The position numbers were made by a program, and so were the translations under genes. A stretch of 64,000 nt of DNA from NCBI RefSeq assembly GCF_006540085.1, contig NZ_BJOG01000007.1, positions 124,001 through 188,000 on the forward strand. The letters are read 5' to 3'. The notes under the pieces are model-generated. The model searched no databases and had not been told where the DNA came from. It saw nothing but the letters and a program-made list of their open reading frames with translations. This stretch comes from Microbacterium oxydans (GTDB lineage: Bacteria; Actinomycetota; Actinomycetes; Actinomycetales; Microbacteriaceae). Of this stretch, positions 8,339-16,808 are shown piece after piece (position 1 is the stretch's first letter; every line of letters starts with the position of its first letter).

Positions 8339-9276
8339 CACTTCTCCAGCCGTCGGTTGAGGAACAGGTATCCGGTGGTGATGATGGCCAGCAGGACCAG
8401 CCAGAGCGTGCCCATGGCTGAGGCCTTGCCCAGCTCGTAGCTGCCGAAGGCGAGATCGTAGAGGCTGACCGCGAGCGTCGTGGTCGAGTTGCCCGGCCCT
8501 CCACCGGTCATGACGAAGATCGTGTCGAAGTTGCCGAAGTTATAGATGAACTCCAGGACGGCGACGAGGGTCACGGGGCCTGCGATGTGCGGCAGGGAGA
8601 TGTGGCGGAACCGCTGCGCGCGAGTCGCACCGTCGATGGTGGCGGCCTCGATCTGCTCGCTCGGAAGGGTCTGCAGCACCGCGAGGGCCACGACCATGAT
8701 CCAGGGGAACGAGTGCCACGTCTTGGCGATGACCACGGCCGCCATGGCGCCGGTCGGGGTGCCCAGCATGCTGACCTCGGGAAGGCCGAACACCGAGAGC
8801 ACGTGGTTGACGACGCCGTAGCTGTCGTTGAAGATCCACGCCCAGAGGAAGGAGACGACCACACCGGGGAGCAGCCAGGGAAGCATGAGGGCCCCGCGCA
8901 GGATGTTCCGTCCGCGCATGCGGGCGTTCAGCAGCAGCGCCAGGGCCACGCCGAGCACGAGCGGGAAGATCGTGGAGAGCGACGCGAAGACGAGGGTCGT
9001 GCCGAGCCGCGCGAAGAACTCGTCCCAGACGGCCGCGTAGTTGTCGAGACCGACGAACGTGCGCTCCGGACGCAGGAGGGATTGATCGAACAGGCTCGTG
9101 AAGATGCTCGACACGAGAGGGAAGATCGCGATCACGAGGAACAGGAGGACCGCGGGAAGTGCGATCATGAAACCGAAGGTGCGATCCTTCGCGCCCAGCG
9201 TGGAGCGTCGCCCGGAGCGTGGCTCGACGGCCTTCTGCTCGCTCTCTGCGGGCCGCTCGAGTATGGCTTGTTGCAT
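8338..9276 (-). CDS. Carbohydrate ABC transporter permease, MalF type
   Basis: Permease of about 312 residues, six helices, with EAA loop QIEAATIDGATRAQRFRHIS followed by LPHIAGP. The first helix is preceded by a Lys/Arg-rich cytoplasmic tail. GTG at 9285 is also in frame, but GGAAA lies nine bases before the ATG at 9276, which is preferred. It is the first gene of the transport unit and lies divergent from iclR, so the 9277-9504 interval controls both directions. Confidence 0.88.
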   Translation of the reverse strand: MQQAILERPAESEQKAVEPRSGRRSTLGAKDRTFGFMIALPAVLLFLVIAIFPLVSSIFTSLFDQSLLRPERTFVGLDNYAAVWDEFFARLGTTLVFASLSTIFPLVLGVALALLLNARMRGRNILRGALMLPWLLPGVVVSFLWAWIFNDSYGVVNHVLSVFGLPEVSMLGTPTGAMAAVVIAKTWHSFPWIMVVALAVLQTLPSEQIEAATIDGATRAQRFRHISLPHIAGPVTLVAVLEFIYNFGNFDTIFVMTGGGPGNSTTTLAVSLYDLAFGSYELGKASAMGTLWLVLLAIITTGYLFLNRRLEK

Positions 9277-9382
9277 TGCAGTCACTTTCCAGTAGAGACG
9301 ACCCCCGCGGGGCCCTGCGCGTCGTCGTCACAGTCGTCAACGTCGACGTGCGGCCAGTTAACCACAATGCGGATGCGAAATC

Positions 9383-9395
9383 CACAAAATGCATA
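9383..9395. promoter_or_regulatory. Candidate IclR-type operator, copy B
   Basis: CACAAAATGCATA lies in the divergent interval between the transporter and iclR. Eleven of 13 bases match copy A. The surrounding sequence also holds an inverted pair CACAAA (9383-9388) and TTTGTG. A half-like CACAATGC lies just upstream at 9363-9370. Confidence 0.5.
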
Positions 9396-9412
9396 CGACA
9401 CCCACATTTGTG

Positions 9413-9441
9413 TTGCTCGAAGCCATTTCTCTGAATAGGAT
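9413..9441 (+). promoter_or_regulatory. Putative iclR promoter
   Basis: TTGCTC (9413-9418) and TAGGAT (9436-9441) are separated by 17 bases, about 60 bases before the iclR start. Candidate operator copy B lies just upstream, which would allow autoregulation. Confidence 0.5.
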
Positions 9442-9504
9442 GACTGGCAGCGGTGACCAGCCGCGACGTCGCCCACGCGGCGACAGTACTGAGGAGGAGT
9501 GACC

Positions 9505-10308
9505 ATGGCATCGGAATCGGTGGGCGGCACCCAGACCGTCGAACGGGCGATGTCGTTGCTCGCCTGCTTCACCGAGGAGTCGGGCGAACTGCGGGTCTCG
9601 GAGCTCTGCACCCTCACCGGGCTGGGCCAGTCCACGGTCTCGCGGATGATGTCGGCGCTGGACCGCATGAAGTTCGTGGTCCAGGACCCGCGCACCGGCC
9701 TGTACCGCCTGGGTCCGGCCGCCGTCTCGCTCGGCACGATCGCCCTCAACGGCTCCCCCATCTTCCGCGCAGCGCGGCAGATCGCGCAGAACCTCGCCCG
9801 CCGGATCGAGATCGGTGTGAACGTCGCCGAGCTCAGCGGCTTCACCTTCATGTACCTGTGCAACTTCGAGGGGGCGCTCGCACCGAAGTCGTTCGACATG
9901 GCGGGCCGCACGGGTCCCCTGCACGCCACCGGCATCGGCAAGGCACTGCTCTCCGGCATGACCGACGCGCAGGTGGACGAGTACTTCGCACAGGCACCGC
10001 AGCGCTTCACCCCGCACACGATCGTCGACCGCGAGGCCATGCAGCTCGCGCTCGATGAGACGCGCAGCCGCGGCTACTCGACCGAGATCGAGGAACTCGC
10101 CTTCGGACGCGCCTGCATCGCCGCCCCGATCCGCAACCGTGCGGGCGAGATCGTGGCCGGCATCTCGGCGAGCGGCCCGCTGTCCGTGTTGGATCTGCAC
10201 GCCCCGCATCAGGAGCTCGCGCTGCAGCTGATCGAAGCCGCCGACGAGATCTCCGTCGCCCTCGGATACAGCCCTTCCCGCACCGCATCCGCGTTCGCCG
10301 CGCTCTGA
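9505..10308 (+). CDS. IclR family transcriptional regulator
   Basis: DNA-binding regulator of 267 residues. The N-terminal winged helix-turn-helix spans about residues 8-70 (TVERAMSLLACF, then ELCTLTGLGQSTVSRMMSALDR). The C-terminal IclR effector domain includes LHATGIGKALLSG and the closing AGEIVAGISASGPLSVL. Such proteins usually bind sugar acids or aromatic acids. GAGGAGG seven bases upstream favours the ATG at 9505 over the GTG at 9499. It sits between the transporter and the enolase-superfamily gene and is the likely local regulator. A shared motif in three promoter regions of the locus is a candidate target. Confidence 0.9.
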   Translation: MASESVGGTQTVERAMSLLACFTEESGELRVSELCTLTGLGQSTVSRMMSALDRMKFVVQDPRTGLYRLGPAAVSLGTIALNGSPIFRAARQIAQNLARRIEIGVNVAELSGFTFMYLCNFEGALAPKSFDMAGRTGPLHATGIGKALLSGMTDAQVDEYFAQAPQRFTPHTIVDREAMQLALDETRSRGYSTEIEELAFGRACIAAPIRNRAGEIVAGISASGPLSVLDLHAPHQELALQLIEAADEISVALGYSPSRTASAFAAL

Positions 10309-10388
10309 CGCCCGGCCGCGACGCTCCCTACCCCTGACCGCGGCACCAGCCGCCGGCCGCTCGCCCATCGATGTCTTTGGAGACCCCT

Positions 10389-11549
10389 GTGAGAATCACG
10401 CGCGTCCAGACCTTTCCCCTCTACCTCTCGAAGGAGGAGGCGAACAACTCCTACGCGGGCGACACCGCCATCGACCACCGCGGCTATGTGATCCGCCCAC
10501 CGTGGCGGAGCCTGTACTCGCCCGGTTACGAGACCCTGCTGGTGAAGATCGAGACCGACGAGGGGCTGATCGGGTGGGGCGAAGCGCTCGCTCCGGTCGC
10601 CCCGGTCGTGGTCGCGGCGATCGTGGACAACCTGCTGGCCCCGCTCATCCTCGGCGAGGACCCGCGTTCGGTGCGCACGCTCTGGCACCGGATGACCGAG
10701 TCGATGCGCGAGCGCGGGCACCTCACCGGCCATCAGGCCGACGCCATGGCAGCCGTCGACATCGCCCTGTGGGACCTCTGGGGTCACGCGACCGGGCTCT
10801 CGGTCTCGGAGCTCGCCGGCGGACGCTTCCACGAGGTGCTGCCCACGTACGTCTCGGGCATCCGCGGCGTAGACGACGTCGAGCGCGCGGAGAAGACGGC
10901 CGAGCTCGTCGAAGGGGGCGTGCGGCGCATCAAGCTGCACCTCGGCGTCGACATCCGCACCGACCTCGCCACCTACGATGCGGTCCGCGGCGTTCACCCC
11001 GACCTCGACGTCGCGCTCGACGCGCACTGGACCTACCGCCTCGGCGAGGCCCGTGCTCTCGGCCGGGAGCTCGACGACCGCAGGGCCTGGTTCTTCGAGG
11101 CGCCACTCGCTCCGGAAGACGTGGAGGGCCACCGAGACCTCGCTTCCGCGCTCGCGACGCCGATCGCGGTCGGCGAGGCGATGCGCAGCCGCTTCGAGTT
11201 CACCGACTGGCTCACCCGCCGCGCGGTCGGCCTCACGCAGCCCGACATCGGCCGTACCGGCATCACCGAGGGCCTCGCGATCTCGGCGGTCGCCGACGCC
11301 TTCCACGTGCAGGTCGCCCCTCACCACTCGGCGGCCTTCGGCATCGCGATGGCCGCCGGCGTTCACGTCGCGGCGAGCGCCGCCTCGCTCCTCGCGTTCG
11401 AGTACCAGCCGTTCACGCTCCCGGTCGCCAACCGTCTGCTCACGACGCCCCTCGAGGTGCGCGCCGACGGCGGCTTCGTCGTCCCGACCGGCCCGGGCCT
11501 CGGCGTCGCGGTCGACGAGGACGCGATCAAGGAGTACGTGCGCCACTGA
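10389..11549 (+). CDS. Mandelate racemase/muconate lactonizing enzyme family (acid-sugar dehydratase-like)
   Basis: Enolase-superfamily TIM-barrel enzyme, 386 residues from GTG at 10389. GGAG sits six bases before this start; an in-frame ATG at 10371 has no ribosome site. Metal ligands are visible as Asp211 (VALDAHW), Glu237 (FFEAPL) and Glu263 (VGEAM). The His-Asp general-base pair of the mandelate-racemase subgroup is present (Asp286 in QPDIG; His312/313 in VAPHHS). The usual KxK motif reads Lys182-Leu-His184. Such active sites abstract the alpha-proton of an acid sugar and dehydrate it to a 2-keto-3-deoxy acid, exactly what the aldolase-like genes of the locus would use. The sugar is undetermined. 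Confidence 0.85.
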   Translation: MRITRVQTFPLYLSKEEANNSYAGDTAIDHRGYVIRPPWRSLYSPGYETLLVKIETDEGLIGWGEALAPVAPVVVAAIVDNLLAPLILGEDPRSVRTLWHRMTESMRERGHLTGHQADAMAAVDIALWDLWGHATGLSVSELAGGRFHEVLPTYVSGIRGVDDVERAEKTAELVEGGVRRIKLHLGVDIRTDLATYDAVRGVHPDLDVALDAHWTYRLGEARALGRELDDRRAWFFEAPLAPEDVEGHRDLASALATPIAVGEAMRSRFEFTDWLTRRAVGLTQPDIGRTGITEGLAISAVADAFHVQVAPHHSAAFGIAMAAGVHVAASAASLLAFEYQPFTLPVANRLLTTPLEVRADGGFVVPTGPGLGVAVDEDAIKEYVRH

Positions 11550-11566
11550 GTCGTCAACTCTCCTCA

Positions 11567-11619
11567 GAATCGCGCAAATGGTCGCATCCGCCTGGCGGAT
11601 GCGACCATTTGCGCGATTC
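11567..11619. terminator. Long perfect inverted repeat, probable bidirectional terminator
   Basis: Two perfect 26-base arms (11567-11592 and 11594-11619) flank a single base, between the convergent enolase-superfamily gene and the 1336-residue protein gene. There is no T-tract. It is one of the longest perfect hairpins in the window. Confidence 0.75.
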
Positions 11620-11630
11620 GAACCGGGGAG

Positions 11631-14600
11631 TCAGTCGCCGATACGGACGAACTGCGCGGCGCTGACCCGGTGGATGCTGGTGTTGCGCACCTCGAGTCGC
11701 ACCGTGCCCGTCGCACCGGCCGCGTAGCGGAACGAGCCCAGCGAGCGCCAGGCGGCTGCGCCCTGGGTCTGGTCCACGATCACCTCGGAGCTGCCGTTCT
11801 GATGCTCCACGACGTAGGCCGCCGACGTCGTGGTCGTGGGGTTCGTCGGGTACCAGACCGAGACACGGTAGAGCCCTGCCTGCGGGAGGTCGACGTTCCA
11901 CGTCACAGTGCTGCCCACCGAGTCGGAATCGCTGTACCGCGTGCGGGTGCCGTTCCAGCCGGAGAGTCCGCTGGGGTACCAGTTCCCCGCCTCGAGGTAC
12001 CCCGGCCACGGCGACTGCGTGTGGGCGATCACGCCCTCGTCGGCGACGCGCACGACCACTCCCCTCCTGAGGCTCTGATCGAGGCGTGCCTCGAAGCGCG
12101 TCGACGATCCGGGTGCGACACCGGAGCCGGCCGTCACCGTCCAGGTATGGGTCAGATCCGATCGCGGTGGCACGGTGATCGTCGTGCTCTGCTGTCCGAC
12201 GCTCCACCCCGTGAGCCCGTAGAGGGCGAGCGTGCCCTGCAGGGGCGTCACCCCGGTGTTGATGACGAGTGCGGTCAGCTTCGCGACGGCGCCCGGCCCG
12301 CTCACGATCTCGACATCGGAGGTGAGCGACACCAGTCGGCGCCGGTCGATCACCTCGATCGCGGCCGGTCTGAGCGTGACGGGGTCCTCGCCCGTGACCG
12401 TGAGCTTCGCCTTCACCTCGACCTCACCGAGCGGTGCGGCGGTGGCGATCACCGCGGCCGATTCCACGCGGGCTGAGCCCTGCGCCGGGACGGAGACGGC
12501 CGGGACCGCGCCGTCGAGCTGCCACCCGGACGGGAGTGTGATCGCGACCGTGCCGGTGATCGGATCGTCCGTCGCGTTGCGCACTTCGATCGTCAGCGGC
12601 ACACGGTCGCCGGCGGTGCCCGTCGCCTGCGCGATGACATCTCCCGCGAGACCCGGGTTCGCACCGCTGATCCGTGCGGGCAGCTTCAGCGTGACCTCGG
12701 GCGTAGTCACTCCGCCGGAGGTGATCGTGTACCGGAAGGTGTCGGTCAGGTCGTCGACCGGGATCGTCCATTCGAACGGGTACGCCTTCTGGGGCGCCTG
12801 CTGCACCGCGTTCCCGCCGATCCGGTACGACAGCGTCGCCTGCTGTTCCGTGTCGATCTGCACGTACGCGTCGTACCCCTGACCGTCGGGGCGCACCAGG
12901 AGCATCCCTCGCGCGACGCCGTACTCGGTCGCCGGGTCGGAGTCGACCTCGTGGAAGCTGTCCGGCCCGTGATCGACGATGTCGTCGAACGGCAGTTCGG
13001 GACGCTGCACGTCGACGTCGCGCACCACGAGGGCCACCAGCCCGCGCGCGGGGACCGTCACGGTGACCCGTCCGCTGCTCGCCGCTCCGGTCGATCGAGT
13101 GCCGTTCGCCGTCACCAGCTCCACGGGCGTCGAGGAGTTCCGGGGCACCCCGGTGAGGTCGCTGGAGAGGTCGACGACCACCTGCTGCGCGGTCCCGGCG
13201 GAGTTGGTCAGGCTGATGTACAGGGCGCCGTTGCCGACACCGCCGATCCAGTTGACCAGAGGGTTGTCGACCGCGATGAGCCCCGCGGGAAGGTACGGCC
13301 AGACCCCGTCTTCACCGAAGAACGTTCCCGGGGTATGGCCGTAGGCGAAGAACTTGAAGTACGCGAAATCGGCCTCGAACACGTGCGGGAACTCGATCGC
13401 CCCCGCGCTCCGATAGAAGCTCTCGCTGATCAGGTAGTCCATCGCGAGTCCGAGCTGGGCCGGTGCGTGGTGGAAGTAGTACCCCGTGATGCCCACCGGG
13501 CCGCTTGTCGCGAAGTCGGGTTTCATGTGCGCGACCTGGAACTGCCGCCCGTAGTAACCGGGGTACGTGGTGAAGCGACCGATCACCATGTTGTGCGCGA
13601 TGTCGGCGAGCAGCTCGTCTCCGGTGTGGTGTGCCAGGCGCAGCAGTGCTCCGGCCCAGCACGGGTTGAACACGTAGCCGCCACCCGGGTTCGCCAGCGT
13701 GCTGACACCGAGCTTGAACGACGACAATGCCTCGAACGTGAGCCCCGACGGGGACACGTACCAGGCCGGCACCGTCTCGGTCGGCACGTCGGTGGTGGGA
13801 TACGACGGGAGGGACGAGCGCGACTCCCAGTCGTACTGCTGCCTGATCACGGAACCGACCGGCACCGTGACCGTCGTGTCCGGCACGGGGCGCACGGCCG
13901 TCTGCGTGATGAAGCGCTGCACCTCGCGGTACGCGCCGTCGAGGAACTCGGACTCCCCCGTGGCCTCGAACATCTCCAGCAGGTCGACCCAGTACTTCGA
14001 GAAGCTGTAGGCGAAGCCACCGGGCGGCTGGCCGTTGCTGCGATAGGGCGTCAGGATCTGCTCCTGCGAGTACCGCCGCGCGATCAAGGTGGCTTCCGCG
14101 AGATAGGCCGGATCCCCCGTCACCCGGTACGTCGCCAGCGCGTTCGAGAACGGGGCTCTGCTCTGCCCGACCACACCCGCTTTGGTCGCCTGCACCGCGA
14201 GCCGCTGGATGCCGGCGTTGCGCCCGTGGGTGAGCTGATACAGCGACGCGAGGTTCACGGCGTCGGTGGGGATCCGACCGATCCGGTACTGCGTCTTGTC
14301 GTTGTAGACCGGGCTGCCGATCATCGGCGTATGCCCGATGCCCTTGCGGGAGAGCTGATACTCGACGAGCGGCCTGGCACGGCGGTCGTAGAGGGTGCTG
14401 TCCGCGGTTCCCGTCAGGTAGTGCGCAGAGAGCACGACGCCGCTCGCCGCCGCGCGGACGGCATCCTCGTTCTCGACGTCGACGAACCCCTTGGCACGGT
14501 TCCACCACCCCGAGTACGACGGCACGTAGTCGATGGAGTCGTCGCCGCTGGGCTCGACGGCGATCAGCTCGGCCATGGCGTGCACGGCGTCGGTGAGCGA

Positions 14601-15641
14601 CCGGTCGTAGACGTTGTGCCGGTACGCCGTGAGGCCGTACTCGTTTCGGCACAGCTGCGTGTAGGTGCCGTACAGCGTGTCGGCGCGCGCGGCGAGGCCG
14701 AAGGCGAACCCACGCTGCTGACCGACCGTCATCGCCGTCCGCAGCCCCGGCTGGGGTGCGTACATGGACGGCACGATGTCGAGGCTGTCGTTGCGCAGAC
14801 TCATGCCGTACGGCTGTCGGTCCGACATCAGCTGCCGCTCGTGCACGAACTCGGCGACCTCCGACGGCAGATAGACACCCGAGGTGACGGCGACGTCGCC
14901 GATCGCGTACTGCGTCAGCGCCATCGGTGCGAAGAGCTCCCACGCCCCCAGCGGCGCCGAGCCGTCGAGCACCGAGAGGGCGTGCTGATAGGACCCGCAG
15001 AGCACCTCGTCGAGGTCGTCGATCGACCGGGTGTCCTGGCTCTGGTAACCGACGATGTAGTCGCCTGCGGTCTTGGCCGTGAGCACGTAGTGCGCCTCGG
15101 GCTGCGCTCCCTCCAGCCGCCAGCGGACCACCAGGTCGACGTCGTCTGTGCTGGTGGTCAGTTCGATCGCCTGCGGCCCGAGCACCTGGAACGAGGTGAA
15201 GCCCAGCCAGCTCGGCGCGAGCGGGCCGTACAGCTCCGGAGCGCTCCCGGCCGGCAGCGTGCCCTCCAGCACGAGCCACTGCTCGTCGAAGCGGTGGGCG
15301 GGGTCGGTGATCTGCAGCCATCCGCCGTTGTGCTTGACCTCGAGGTCGCGCACGATCGTCGCGCCGCCGTCCCACGTCGCCTGCAGGAAGGTCATGCGAT
15401 GGTTCTGTCCCACCAGCTGAGCGACCTGTGTGAAGGCGAGGTTCGGTTTGTCCAGTCGCCGCAGAGCATCGGCATACACCCCGCCCGCGGTGGTGAGTTC
15501 GGTGGCCGCCGCGGGGGCCATGCCGCCCGGCGAGCCGAGCACCGGGGGGAGCACGCCGGCGATCACGAGCATTCGCAGCACGGAGCGTCGGCTCCACATC
15601 AGGGGATTGTGTTCGGCACCGTCGCCAGGAGTTGCATCCAT
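11631..15641 (-). CDS. Large Tat-exported multidomain protein, probable polysaccharide-active enzyme
   Basis: 1336 residues. The N-terminal Tat-type signal has SRRSVLRML (about residues 17-25), a hydrophobic core and an Ala-rich end. Residues ~60-950 are a large beta-sandwich/helical-toroid-like region with many aromatic residues. I do not recognise the catalytic family; a polysaccharide lyase or glycosidase is inferred from context. About 1000-1190 holds two NEW3/NPCBM-associated-like beta domains. About 1200-1336 resembles a golvesin/Xly-type C-terminal binding domain (GNWYPSGLSGWNGTRTRY, then GLYRVSVWYPT). Start: ATG 15641 lies about where transcription should begin from the promoter at 15649-15677 (leaderless). 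An upstream ATG (15650) overlaps the -10 box. The longer frame runs into the divergent esterase gene. Confidence 0.72.
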   Translation of the reverse strand: MDATPGDGAEHNPLMWSRRSVLRMLVIAGVLPPVLGSPGGMAPAAATELTTAGGVYADALRRLDKPNLAFTQVAQLVGQNHRMTFLQATWDGGATIVRDLEVKHNGGWLQITDPAHRFDEQWLVLEGTLPAGSAPELYGPLAPSWLGFTSFQVLGPQAIELTTSTDDVDLVVRWRLEGAQPEAHYVLTAKTAGDYIVGYQSQDTRSIDDLDEVLCGSYQHALSVLDGSAPLGAWELFAPMALTQYAIGDVAVTSGVYLPSEVAEFVHERQLMSDRQPYGMSLRNDSLDIVPSMYAPQPGLRTAMTVGQQRGFAFGLAARADTLYGTYTQLCRNEYGLTAYRHNVYDRSLTDAVHAMAELIAVEPSGDDSIDYVPSYSGWWNRAKGFVDVENEDAVRAAASGVVLSAHYLTGTADSTLYDRRARPLVEYQLSRKGIGHTPMIGSPVYNDKTQYRIGRIPTDAVNLASLYQLTHGRNAGIQRLAVQATKAGVVGQSRAPFSNALATYRVTGDPAYLAEATLIARRYSQEQILTPYRSNGQPPGGFAYSFSKYWVDLLEMFEATGESEFLDGAYREVQRFITQTAVRPVPDTTVTVPVGSVIRQQYDWESRSSLPSYPTTDVPTETVPAWYVSPSGLTFEALSSFKLGVSTLANPGGGYVFNPCWAGALLRLAHHTGDELLADIAHNMVIGRFTTYPGYYGRQFQVAHMKPDFATSGPVGITGYYFHHAPAQLGLAMDYLISESFYRSAGAIEFPHVFEADFAYFKFFAYGHTPGTFFGEDGVWPYLPAGLIAVDNPLVNWIGGVGNGALYISLTNSAGTAQQVVVDLSSDLTGVPRNSSTPVELVTANGTRSTGAASSGRVTVTVPARGLVALVVRDVDVQRPELPFDDIVDHGPDSFHEVDSDPATEYGVARGMLLVRPDGQGYDAYVQIDTEQQATLSYRIGGNAVQQAPQKAYPFEWTIPVDDLTDTFRYTITSGGVTTPEVTLKLPARISGANPGLAGDVIAQATGTAGDRVPLTIEVRNATDDPITGTVAITLPSGWQLDGAVPAVSVPAQGSARVESAAVIATAAPLGEVEVKAKLTVTGEDPVTLRPAAIEVIDRRRLVSLTSDVEIVSGPGAVAKLTALVINTGVTPLQGTLALYGLTGWSVGQQSTTITVPPRSDLTHTWTVTAGSGVAPGSSTRFEARLDQSLRRGVVVRVADEGVIAHTQSPWPGYLEAGNWYPSGLSGWNGTRTRYSDSDSVGSTVTWNVDLPQAGLYRVSVWYPTNPTTTTSAAYVVEHQNGSSEVIVDQTQGAAAWRSLGSFRYAAGATGTVRLEVRNTSIHRVSAAQFVRIGD

Positions 15642-15645
15642 GATG

Positions 15646-15658
15646 CACATAATGCAAT
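15646..15658. promoter_or_regulatory. Candidate IclR-type operator, copy C
   Basis: CACATAATGCAAT overlaps the -10 box of the promoter for the 1336-residue protein gene, a position suited to repression. It matches copies A and B at CACA and ATGCA. Confidence 0.45.
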
Positions 15659-15677
15659 CCCTATGCGATGATGTCAA
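15649..15677 (-). promoter_or_regulatory. Promoter of the 1336-residue exported protein gene
   Basis: On the minus strand, TTGACA (15677-15672) and CATTAT (15654-15649) are separated by exactly 17 bases. The predicted transcription start falls at or within a base or two of the ATG at 15641, so the mRNA is probably leaderless. Confidence 0.65.
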
Positions 15678-15765
15678 TGCATGCGCCGCACCGATCACCC
15701 GAGCCCACATGCCCCGTCGACACCGGTAGCGTCGACGAGGCAGCCCACCCGAAAGGATGCACGCG

Positions 15766-16764
15766 GTGACGCATTCCCCGCCCGAGACCCCGCCTGAGGA
15801 GATGACGGAGTACTCGCTGAGCACGCTCCTGACCCCACTCGATCCCCCCGTGGAACCGTCGGATTTCGACGATTTCTGGAGGGCCTCCTTCGAGGAGTTC
15901 GGCACGGGCAGCGTGGCCTGGGAGGTCGTCCAGGAGCACCCCGAGACCCCGACGCATCGCGTCGCCGAGATCCGCTTCCGCTCCTCCGCCGGCGAGGCGG
16001 CCGTCGCGTTCGTGATGCTTCCGCACGCTGCCGACGTGACCCGCCGAGGCCTCGTCGTCGGCCACGGTTACGGCGGTCGCACCGGCCCCGACATCGAACG
16101 CGTCGCCTCCGACGCCGCCGCGATCTTCCCGGTCGCCCCCGGAACCCATATCGGCACGAGCAGCCGGTTCCCCGCATCGCCCGACGAGCACGTGCTGGCA
16201 GGGATCGAACACCGCGACACCTACTCGCACCGCTTCAGCGCCGCCGACATCTGGCGAGCGGCGACCGTGCTCCTCGAGATGGCCCCATCCGCAGCGGGAG
16301 CGCTCGACTTCAGCGGCGGTAGCTTCGGCGGCGGCATCGGCGCGCTCGCCCTGCCGTGGGACGGGAGGTTCCGTCGCGCCGCGCTCGATGTCCCGAGCTT
16401 CGGCAACCATGACGTGCGCCTGTCACGGAGATGCACCGGGAGTGGTGAGGCCGTGCGCCTGCACCTCCGCGAACACCCGGAGGTCCGGCCAGTGCTCGAC
16501 TACTTCGACGCGGCGATCGCGGCCCGGCGGCTGCAGCTGCCCGTGCACGTGAGCGCGGCCGTGCTCGACCCCGCCGTCGATCCACGCGGGCAGTTCGCGG
16601 TCTACCACGCCGTGTCCGGCCCGAAGCGCCTCGGCGTGCGGGCGGCGGGCCACCTCCCCGGAACGGTCGGCGAGCTGTCGGACCGACTCGCGCTGCAGGA
16701 CGGCATCGACTTCCTCGCCCTGCCCGATGAACGCCTCTCTGAAGTACTCTCAGACAACGCATAG
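15766..16764 (+). CDS. Acetyl xylan esterase / cephalosporin-C deacetylase family (AXE1) hydrolase
   Basis: Alpha/beta-hydrolase of about 332 residues, AXE1 type, predicted to remove acetyl groups from sugars or oligosaccharides. The nucleophile elbow is GGSFGGG with Ser186; the oxyanion region is GLVVGHGYGGR; an acidic Asp lies in AAVLDPAVDPRGQ and His in AAGHLPG. The PSDFDDFWR stretch near the N-terminus is characteristic of the family. No signal peptide is visible, so it probably acts on imported oligosaccharides. GTG at 15766 has GAAAGGA eight bases upstream; the ATG at 15757 overlaps that site. It is divergent from the large exported protein, suggesting co-regulation. Confidence 0.83.
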   Translation: MTHSPPETPPEEMTEYSLSTLLTPLDPPVEPSDFDDFWRASFEEFGTGSVAWEVVQEHPETPTHRVAEIRFRSSAGEAAVAFVMLPHAADVTRRGLVVGHGYGGRTGPDIERVASDAAAIFPVAPGTHIGTSSRFPASPDEHVLAGIEHRDTYSHRFSAADIWRAATVLLEMAPSAAGALDFSGGSFGGGIGALALPWDGRFRRAALDVPSFGNHDVRLSRRCTGSGEAVRLHLREHPEVRPVLDYFDAAIAARRLQLPVHVSAAVLDPAVDPRGQFAVYHAVSGPKRLGVRAAGHLPGTVGELSDRLALQDGIDFLALPDERLSEVLSDNA

Positions 16765-16808
16765 CGTTCTCCATAGAAATCGCATAGGAGATTCCGCAGA
16801 ATAGGGAC

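Noticed and set aside
12951..15671. 906-residue open frame on the plus strand
   Set aside because: It is antisense to the 1336-residue exported protein, is rich in Arg/His/Val/Glu as expected of a reverse-frame shadow in GC-rich DNA, and has no recognisable domain.
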